12,648 nt of DNA, from NCBI GenBank assembly GCA_022508635.1, contig JAFLUV010000056.1:1-12648 (forward strand), written 5' to 3'. Under the pieces are notes generated by a model. That model was not told the origin of the DNA, made no database searches, and saw only the letters and a list, made by a program, of their open reading frames with translations. Source of the stretch: Prevotellaceae bacterium (GTDB lineage: Bacteria; Bacteroidota; Bacteroidia; Bacteroidales; Bacteroidaceae). Positions 6,797 to 12,648 of this stretch are shown here, piece by piece. Made by a program: the position numbers and the translations under genes. Every line of letters begins with the position of its first letter. Position 1 is the stretch's first letter.

Positions 6797-9700
6797 TGTC
6801 GGTTAGGGAACGGCTTCATCTCCCTGACCAGATAGTAGAGCAGGGGTATGAGGAACAGGCTGACGGCCGTGCCCGCAACCATGCCTATCACCAGCGTCAG
6901 CGACATTGGGTACTGTATGGCTGCCCCCATGCTGCCATGGCTGAGGAAGGGGAGCAGGGCAAGGATGGTGGTCAGCGACGTCATGACGATGGGGCGCAGG
7001 CGCCTCCTGCCGGCCTCCATGATGGCGCGGATCAGCCCCCGCCGCGTGCCCGACCTCAGGTGCGGGCTGCGGTTGATGGTGTCTATCTTCAGGATGGAGT
7101 CGTTGATGACGATGCCGCTCATCACCACCAGACCCGTCATCGACATCAGGTTCAGCGACTCGCCCATTACCCACAGCCCGAGCAGCACGAAGAAGACGTC
7201 CACCACCATCTCCAGCAGTATGATCACGGGCTGCACCAGGCTCTCGAACTGCGCCGCCAGGATGAAGTAGAGCAGCGCCAGGGCCACGGCCAGCACAACG
7301 CAGAGCTCCCGGATGAGCGCGCGGCTGGTGAAATAGCCTCCCGTGAAGCTTGCGCTATAGCGGCTGTGCGGCCTGTGGACATACTCGTTCACGAACGCCA
7401 TCACCGCCTCTATCTCTCTGTCGCCGGCATTCAGGCACAGGGCATAGTACTCGCCCCCGTTGCCGGCCTGCAGGCGCTTGTAGTCCTCGCCCTTGGTCTC
7501 GCGCACCAGATACGAGATAGGTATGTCCGTCCCGCCGGCATTCTTCACGCACTCCGCAAGGATGTGCCTCTCCACGCCGGCGAACGCCACATCCCCGGGA
7601 ACCAGCTTCAGCGGCACCGACTGCGCCCCCTCGTTGATGCTGAATATAGTGCCCCTGCTGACCAGCTCCCTGAGCCTGCGGTACAAGGCATCGTAGCTCA
7701 CCCCGTATATGGCCATCTGCTCCATGTCGGCCACATAGCGGATGTTCGTCTCCGTCATGACGGGCGAGACCTCCAGGCTCGGGAAGTGCCGGAGCAGAGT
7801 GTCCCGGAAAGCCCGCGACGCCTCTATGGAAGGCCGCCGGCCGGCCCCGTCCTGCAAGTGTATCTCCAGGTCGGCCTCGTCGGTCGAGAATATCAGGTTA
7901 TACAGGTTGCCCGGCTCACCGTACTCCGCAGACGCCTGCGGGTAGTGCTGCAACAGATAGGCGGAGCACCGGCGCTTCGCTTCCTCCAGAGCCTCCGCAT
8001 CCCCGGCCTTCAGGTAGACAACGGCCTCCGACGACGTAATGTCCTTGGTATGCCCCAGCATGAACTCCTGCGCGCCTATCATGCAGGTAGAGGTCTGCAC
8101 CATCTCCTTGACGGACGCCATCATGCCCGACACCCGCCTGTCGTTCTCCCGTGCAGAGATGTTGCTGTTCCAGTCAATCGTCAGCAGCGTATCGTCCTGC
8201 GCCACCTTCGGCATGCGCTCCTTCTCTATATGCCGCACCAAAAGAACCATCAGGGGAATGCTTGCGACAGACATCGCCAGGACAAGACGGGCATGCCGCA
8301 GCGTCCACTTCAAAGTCGCCTCGTAACACCTGACGGCAGGAAAAGACATGCCCCGCCCAAGCCCGGAGAACCGGCATGGCCTGCCCGCCTGCCTGCCCCG
8401 TCGCTTCCCGGCATGCAGCACCACATAGTAGACGGGAATCACCACCGTCGCCACCATCAGGGAAGCAAAGAGAGCAGTGGCAACGCCCATTGCCTGGTCA
8501 TAGAACAAGGCACCTGCCGTCCCGCTCAGGAAGATGAGAGGCAAGAACACAGAGCAAGTAGTCAGCACAGAGGACAGCATAGGCGCAAAGACCTCCCGCG
8601 TGCTCCGTACCGTCACGCTCTCCAAGTCCTCCGTCACAGGTGCCCCGGACGACCGCGCCGTGATGTTGTCCACCACGATAATGGCATTGTCCACCATCAT
8701 GCCCACGCCCAATATCAGTCCCGAGAGCGATATGACGTTCATGCTGATGCCCAGCAGGTAGAAGCACAGGACGGTTATCATCAGAGAGAGGGGAATAGAG
8801 AGCACGACAAGCAGGGAGAGCCGCCACTTCCCCATGAATAGCATAAGCACCAGGCATGCCATCAGGGCACCCATGTAGAGATTGCCCTTCAGGTTCTCTA
8901 TGGTATAGCTCAGCAGGCGAGTCTGGTCGCGCGTCAGCTGGAACGTTATGTCGGGATACTCCTTCCGCAGCTCGTCCAGCAGCTCGTCCATGTCCCGCTT
9001 CAGCTCCTCCATCCGGGCATCGTTCTGCTTGATGATAGCCATTGATATGCACTCCTTGCCGTCATGCCTCACGAGTCCGTTCCGGATTGCAGTGTGCTCC
9101 TCTATGCGGCAGATGTCCTTCAGCTGGAACAGTCGCCCCTGATGGTTGATGTAGATATCCTCGATGTCCTTCTTGGTAAGGAGCTGGGAGTCGAAATGTA
9201 TGTTGTACCTGTAGATGCCGTCCACGATACTCAGAGCCTCCAGCGTGATGTTATTGCGCCTGATGGCATTCTCTATGTCATTTACGCTCATCCCCATTGC
9301 CTGTAGCTTCTCCTCGTCGGGGATGCAGTCTATCTCCGTGCCTACCGTGCCGCTGACATCCACCATGGCTGTCTGCGGAAGCTGCTCTATGCGCTTCACC
9401 ACTACGTTCCTGGCAAACTTGGACAACTGGGAGAACCTGAAAGAGTCAGCCGGCGTAAGGTCGAGGAAGAAAGCAGGAATATCCATTGCACTTGCCTTCA
9501 TCACCTTGGGACGCTCCATCTCCTTCGGCATCTGGTTCATGGCACGGTCCACCTTCTCGTTGACCTCTATGAAGAGAAGGTTCACATTGCTGCCCGGCTC
9601 AAAAGTCATCTTTACGCTGCCGGCATCCATTCGCGACTCGGAACGAATGTCCGTGATGCCTGCCACCTGCATGAGGCGGCCCCTGAGCGGCGACACCACG

Positions 9701-9879
9701 TTCCGCTCCACCTCCTGGGCAGAGTATCCGGGCATGCTTACCTGCACCGTTATCTGCGGGATATCAATGTCCGGCATCAGGGACACGGGGATGTGCCAGA
9801 GAGCCAGCATGCCTATCACCGTCAGCGCGATGAGGCACATGGTTACGGCTATGGGGCGATGAAGAAGCGTCTTGTTCAT
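6793..9879 (-). CDS. RND efflux permease, first of tandem pair (permease A)
   Basis: This 1028-residue protein matches typical RND transporters that export compounds from periplasm or inner membrane using proton influx. The start NKTLLHRPIAVTM is the classic RND opening. It is followed by PVSLMPDIDIPQITVQVSMPG (the L-P-x-x-D-x-P motif region) and YSAQEVERNVVSPL. The hydrophobic blocks give the expected 12 TM segments, with TM2-6 at about 335-490 and TM8-12 at about 857-1018. TM4 has VDNAI (Asp397, Asn398), TM10 has GIVINDSIL (Asn926, Asp927) and TM11 has RLRPIVMTSL with Arg962 at the AcrB Arg971 position. This VDN...VNDS pattern resembles RND subtypes outside the AcrB/MexB group. No Met-rich metal path or CusA-type TM10 Glu is evident, so drug-like or lipid-like cargo is more likely than metal, as inference. 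It starts 9 nt after the adaptor gene and overlaps permease B by 4 nt. Confidence 0.94.
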   Translation of the reverse strand: MNKTLLHRPIAVTMCLIALTVIGMLALWHIPVSLMPDIDIPQITVQVSMPGYSAQEVERNVVSPLRGRLMQVAGITDIRSESRMDAGSVKMTFEPGSNVNLLFIEVNEKVDRAMNQMPKEMERPKVMKASAMDIPAFFLDLTPADSFRFSQLSKFARNVVVKRIEQLPQTAMVDVSGTVGTEIDCIPDEEKLQAMGMSVNDIENAIRRNNITLEALSIVDGIYRYNIHFDSQLLTKKDIEDIYINHQGRLFQLKDICRIEEHTAIRNGLVRHDGKECISMAIIKQNDARMEELKRDMDELLDELRKEYPDITFQLTRDQTRLLSYTIENLKGNLYMGALMACLVLMLFMGKWRLSLLVVLSIPLSLMITVLCFYLLGISMNVISLSGLILGVGMMVDNAIIVVDNITARSSGAPVTEDLESVTVRSTREVFAPMLSSVLTTCSVFLPLIFLSGTAGALFYDQAMGVATALFASLMVATVVIPVYYVVLHAGKRRGRQAGRPCRFSGLGRGMSFPAVRCYEATLKWTLRHARLVLAMSVASIPLMVLLVRHIEKERMPKVAQDDTLLTIDWNSNISARENDRRVSGMMASVKEMVQTSTCMIGAQEFMLGHTKDITSSEAVVYLKAGDAEALEEAKRRCSAYLLQHYPQASAEYGEPGNLYNLIFSTDEADLEIHLQDGAGRRPSIEASRAFRDTLLRHFPSLEVSPVMTETNIRYVADMEQMAIYGVSYDALYRRLRELVSRGTIFSINEGAQSVPLKLVPGDVAFAGVERHILAECVKNAGGTDIPISYLVRETKGEDYKRLQAGNGGEYYALCLNAGDREIEAVMAFVNEYVHRPHSRYSASFTGGYFTSRALIRELCVVLAVALALLYFILAAQFESLVQPVIILLEMVVDVFFVLLGLWVMGESLNLMSMTGLVVMSGIVINDSILKIDTINRSPHLRSGTRRGLIRAIMEAGRRRLRPIVMTSLTTILALLPFLSHGSMGAAIQYPMSLTLVIGMVAGTAVSLFLIPLLYYLVREMKPFPNRQ

Positions 9880-9888
9880 GGGAGCCGG

Positions 9889-10980
9889 CTATTGCTGTTC
9901 GTTCACCATCACCTCCGTCCCGTCGGCCAGATTCAGGTTGCCGGAGGTAATGACAATGTCGCCTTCCTTGATGGTCGTCTCCTTGCGCTGGCAACCTGTG
10001 ACGGCAAAGGAACTGATATTGGAATGCACCACATCGACGTAAGTCCAGATAGCCCGTCCCCCTTCCAGCAGGAAGATGACCTGGTAGCCGTCACGCTCGA
10101 CGACTGCATCCTTCGGCACGACAAACATGTGCTGCATCTTTTCTTCCACGACAACCCGGACATTCATGCCGTCCAGCAGCGTATTGCCTTTGTTGCTGAG
10201 CTGTGCCTTGATCTTCACGAGGCCTTTGTCGTCCACCAAAGGATTTATCTCCGTCACCCGTCCTTCATACCGGAGGCTGTCCTGCACGAAGGGCGTTACC
10301 GTTACCTTTTGGCCGGTGCCTATGCCCGGAAGCTCTGCTTCCAGTACCCTGAACTCGACCTCAAAGCCTGAGTCGTCCACCAGCGTGCAGACCTTGTCGT
10401 TTTTCTGGAACCTCTTTGCCTCCAAGTCCGCAATCCTTCCGCTGAAGGGTGCATACAAGCTGCATCCCTCCAATGCCTTCCTGGCAGATTGCAGCTGGAA
10501 CTTGGCAGAGTAGTAGCCAGACATCACTTCTGCCCGCTCCATGACATCGGCCGGCACGCTCTCAATGTCATTGTACCCCAGGCCTATGAGCTTGTCTGTC
10601 AGCTCCACCTTTGCACGTTGCAGCTCATGCTCGGCCTTTTCCAGCTCGCGCTGCCTTTCTTGTTTGTCCAGAGTGGCTATCAGTCCGCCCTTGCCTATGT
10701 ACTGCCCTTCCTTGACGAGGACTTCTGCAATGATGCCCTGGCTTTCGAAGTTCAGCTCGCTCTTTGCCTTTGCCCTGAGCCTGCCATTGCATACGATCTG
10801 CTTGTTGAACTCCGTCCGGTGAAGCACCATCGTATCTACATACGTCTCGCTCATCTGCTGCTGGCGCATCTCCATCGCAGAGCCGTCCTTGCGTTCCTCC
10901 TTTTTGTCGGAGGCACATGCCGCCGACAGGAAAAACGCGGATAGCAGCAGCACTGCTTGTTTAGCATATATTCGTCTCAT
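9889..10980 (-). CDS. Efflux RND periplasmic adaptor (membrane fusion protein), lipoprotein
   Basis: This 363-residue HlyD/AcrA-family adaptor would link the RND permeases to the outer-membrane channel. A signal sequence (residues 4-21) leads to Cys22 in L-S-A-A-C, a plausible lipidation site, followed by a charged stretch SDKKEERKD. The first half of the lipoyl-like domain is at about 76-106 (SQGIIAEVLVKEGQYIGKGG). An alpha-helical hairpin of moderate length spans about 106-170, and the second lipoyl half is YAPFSGRIADL (about 176-186). A beta-barrel covers about 205-280 with DGMNVRVVVEE, and a membrane-proximal domain runs from VVPKDAVV (287-294) to the end. The alpha-hairpin should contact the TolC-like protein. 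It starts 8 nt after the channel gene and ends 9 nt before permease A. The intact reading frame and gene order support a complete tripartite pump. Confidence 0.94.
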   Translation of the reverse strand: MRRIYAKQAVLLLSAFFLSAACASDKKEERKDGSAMEMRQQQMSETYVDTMVLHRTEFNKQIVCNGRLRAKAKSELNFESQGIIAEVLVKEGQYIGKGGLIATLDKQERQRELEKAEHELQRAKVELTDKLIGLGYNDIESVPADVMERAEVMSGYYSAKFQLQSARKALEGCSLYAPFSGRIADLEAKRFQKNDKVCTLVDDSGFEVEFRVLEAELPGIGTGQKVTVTPFVQDSLRYEGRVTEINPLVDDKGLVKIKAQLSNKGNTLLDGMNVRVVVEEKMQHMFVVPKDAVVERDGYQVIFLLEGGRAIWTYVDVVHSNISSFAVTGCQRKETTIKEGDIVITSGNLNLADGTEVMVNEQQ

Positions 10981-10988
10981 ATTCCATT

Positions 10989-12470
10989 TTATTTTTCTCG
11001 TATCGCCTTTTCTATGTCTACCCGTATGTCCGTGTTCGTCGTCCAGTCATAAAGCGTGGACTTTTGAAGGCCGTAATAGTCCGTCCAGAAGGTATTGAGC
11101 TGGCTGATGTACTGTGTCTTGGCCGAAGTCATTTCCTGCAGGGCCGTATTGAGGTCGGTCACGGAGACAGTGCCTGCCTCGTACCTGCGCCGCATGATGT
11201 CATAGCGTTCCTCCGCTATCTCCTGTGCACGCTGGGCATTACGGCACTGCGTAGGCTGGGCGTTGAACTGCATCACCTTCTTGCGCAGTTCCTGGACATA
11301 GTCCTGATGAGTTTGCTCCTGTTGCGTCCTGACGACCTCCAGCTGAGCCTGTGCCATGCGGACACGTCCCCTGCTTACGCCCCAGTCAAAGATAGGAAGG
11401 CGGAGCGTGAGGCCTACTATCTCGTTGTCGAGTAGTTCCCTGTAGGCTCCGGCAAAGGTGCCTGCCGTCTGCATGAAGCCCAACTCGCCGCTCAGTGTCA
11501 CCTGCAGCCCTTTGTTTGCCTTTGCCTGAGCCAGGGTCTGCTCCGCCTTTAGCATTTGCAGGCGCTGCTCCTCCGTATGCGAGGAATTGGCGATGGCCTT
11601 CTGCAGCACGTCGTCCATGCCCACGATGAGATCCGGGACATTATAGGGCGGCACCAGCTCCGACGCCTCGTAGTCCGTTACGCGCAGATAGGAGAACAGA
11701 TTGTACTTGGCATCATCCAATGTGATGCGGTTGCTGCCTTCTGCCACCCGGGCGTTCAGGACGGAGAGCTCCATCTGCAGGACCTCGCTCTTAGTGGTCG
11801 TGCCGAGCTCCAGGCGCTGCTGTGCCATTGCATACAGCGTTTCCCTGTCGGCGAGGGTTGCCTTGCTCTGCAGGTAGTTGGATTGTGCAAACAGGACGTT
11901 GAAGAAGAGCGACGTCACCCTTATGGCTATTTCCTGTAGCGCTGTTGCATAGCGTTTCTGTGCTATTTCATATTCCAGGGGCGCCGTCTTCTTTTGCCAC
12001 TTCAGTGAGTTGAAAGCACGCAGGGGCTGCGTGTAGCTGATGCGCAGGGGCTGCGAGTTGTAGGTCGTCTCGTCATACGTGAACTGATCCAGCCGGTGCA
12101 GGTATGACATCAAGGAGACTCTGCCGCCCGTTGCGGCAATCTGCTGGTCGACAGACAGCGTGAGGCTGTTGCTCAGGGTGTTGTTGCTGACATACGACAG
12201 GCGGCCGTCATCATAGTTGCGGGCTTCCACCAGCGAACGGTTGTAGTTCATCAGGCCGCCGCCAAGGTTGACCGATGGCAGCAGTTCTGCCTTGAAGCTG
12301 CGATACGTCCAATAGCTGGCAAGGAAGGAGAAGCGTGCAGACTTGGCATCCAGGGAGTTCTCTTGCGCTATCTGTATGGCATTCGTGAGCGTTACCTGCT
12401 GGGCATGGACGGTCAATGTTAGCACCCACGCGACAAGAGTCGCAAATATCATTTGGGAAAGACTTCTCAT
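10989..12470 (-). CDS. TolC-family outer-membrane efflux channel
   Basis: This 493-residue outer-membrane factor forms the exit duct of the pump. An N-terminal signal peptide (about 1-23, hydrophobic core then VHA) has a likely signal peptidase I site before Gln24. There is no lipobox Cys, so it is not lipidated like OprM. Two OEP repeats follow, at about 27-215 and 285-465. They are mostly long amphipathic helices broken by beta-strands such as LLPSVNLGGGLMNYN (63-77) and GLTLRLPIFDWGVSRG (353-368). The family pattern YEAGTVSVTDLNTALQE (430-446) is present near the end of repeat two. It is the first gene of the operon, 8 nt ahead of the adaptor, with a consensus promoter upstream. Length is ordinary for the family and no damage is seen. 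Confidence 0.95.
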   Translation of the reverse strand: MRSLSQMIFATLVAWVLTLTVHAQQVTLTNAIQIAQENSLDAKSARFSFLASYWTYRSFKAELLPSVNLGGGLMNYNRSLVEARNYDDGRLSYVSNNTLSNSLTLSVDQQIAATGGRVSLMSYLHRLDQFTYDETTYNSQPLRISYTQPLRAFNSLKWQKKTAPLEYEIAQKRYATALQEIAIRVTSLFFNVLFAQSNYLQSKATLADRETLYAMAQQRLELGTTTKSEVLQMELSVLNARVAEGSNRITLDDAKYNLFSYLRVTDYEASELVPPYNVPDLIVGMDDVLQKAIANSSHTEEQRLQMLKAEQTLAQAKANKGLQVTLSGELGFMQTAGTFAGAYRELLDNEIVGLTLRLPIFDWGVSRGRVRMAQAQLEVVRTQQEQTHQDYVQELRKKVMQFNAQPTQCRNAQRAQEIAEERYDIMRRRYEAGTVSVTDLNTALQEMTSAKTQYISQLNTFWTDYYGLQKSTLYDWTTNTDIRVDIEKAIREK

Positions 12471-12536
12471 ATCACTGTACTGCTGAACTTATATTGATCC
12501 GGTGTTCTTCATATTGCTTGCTGTCTGTTTCTGCTG

Positions 12537-12568
12537 CAAAGGTACGATTTAATACGTCATGTTCCAAA
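12537..12568 (-). promoter_or_regulatory. Bacteroidetes-type promoter for the efflux operon
   Basis: On the minus strand TTTG (12568-12565) and TACCTTTG (12544-12537) are spaced by 20 nt, matching the Bacteroidetes consensus exactly. Initiation near 12530 would give a leader of about 60 nt before the channel gene ATG at 12470. No other good promoter is seen between the four efflux genes, whose junctions are too tight for one, so this probably drives the whole operon. Confidence 0.65.
12544..12557. promoter_or_regulatory. Possible operator: imperfect dyad in the promoter spacer
   Basis: The 14-nt sequence ACGATTTAATACGT is an imperfect palindrome, ACG-nn-TTAA-nn-CGT, with 10 of 14 positions symmetric. 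It lies almost wholly in the spacer between the -33 and -7 elements of the efflux promoter, a typical place for a repressor site. It is short, and its AT-rich centre makes chance occurrence quite possible. Confidence 0.2.
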
Positions 12569-12648
12569 TAATGAGGAGGGTTTCTTCATCGTGCGGGTGC
12601 ACTGCTCCCTGAGATATTACAGCCGATTCGCCGCCAACGGAACTTGCC
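12549..12648 (-). other. Possible 3' end of an upstream minus-strand gene
   Basis: From the window edge at 12648 one minus-strand frame stays open for 32 codons and ends with TAA at 12551-12549, with C-terminus ETLLIIWNMTY. The other two minus frames close early. If real, it is the tail of a gene lying ahead of the efflux operon on the same strand, and the operon promoter overlaps its end. The stretch is too short to identify and could be chance. The rest of 12471-12648 holds only the operon promoter and leader. Confidence 0.2.

Noticed and set aside
6781..8841. Plus-strand open frame of 686 codons opposite permease A
   Set aside because: It is rich in His, Gln, Arg and Pro with no membrane or domain pattern, has no promoter or start context, and lies exactly in the GC-rich part where stop codons are rare. 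The minus strand holds a clear RND protein with conserved motifs.
3617..12470. Heavy-metal (CusA/CzcA-type) assignment of the pump
   Set aside because: Neither permease shows the TM10 Glu of CusA or a Met pair path, and the adaptor lacks Met-rich or His-rich metal-binding regions. I left the substrate open.
12489..12512. Seven-residue upstream frame (ATG to TAA) in the efflux operon leader
   Set aside because: It is very short with no codon bias or pause motif suggesting an attenuator, and no alternative hairpins are visible. Such frames arise easily by chance.

Overview
The window reads as a chromosomal segment from a Gram-negative member of the Bacteroidetes, most likely order Bacteroidales. 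Every transcription unit with a visible start has the Bacteroidetes primary-sigma promoter pattern (TTTG, 19-20 nt, TAnnTTTG), Shine-Dalgarno sequences are absent or weak, and rsfS, ftsH and cdsA sit in one tight operon. Genus and species cannot be fixed from what is visible.

Layout. Positions 1-52 hold most of a tRNA-Gln(CUG) gene on the minus strand, cut by the window edge. A divergent promoter region (53-223) then fires left into the tRNA and right into rsfS-ftsH-cdsA (224-3362, plus strand). These encode the ribosome-silencing factor, the membrane AAA+ metalloprotease and CDP-diacylglycerol synthase. A short gap carries a promoter for tRNA-Leu(UAA) at 3470-3554. After a 62-nt convergent gap, the rest of the window is a four-gene minus-strand operon (12470 down to 3617) for a tripartite RND efflux pump: TolC-type outer-membrane channel, lipoprotein periplasmic adaptor, RND permease A (1028 aa) and RND permease B (1059 aa). 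All junctions are at most 9 nt, and the two permeases overlap by 4 nt. A Bacteroidetes-type promoter lies about 70 nt upstream of the channel gene.

How they work together. The left operon is housekeeping: translation control, membrane proteolysis and phospholipid synthesis. The right operon is a self-contained envelope export machine. Its unusual point is the two unequal RND permeases. Permease A looks like a normal transporter of the Asp-Asn/Asn-Asp subtype. Permease B is divergent: it lacks most charged positions of the AcrB-type proton relay and has an extra segment of about 65 residues after TM7. This suggests, but does not prove, a hetero-oligomeric pump with a specialised second subunit. 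No regulator gene is complete in the window, and the substrate cannot be told from sequence. I see no mobile element, CRISPR array or phage gene. The efflux system is the best candidate for something unusual, but its parts belong to known families.
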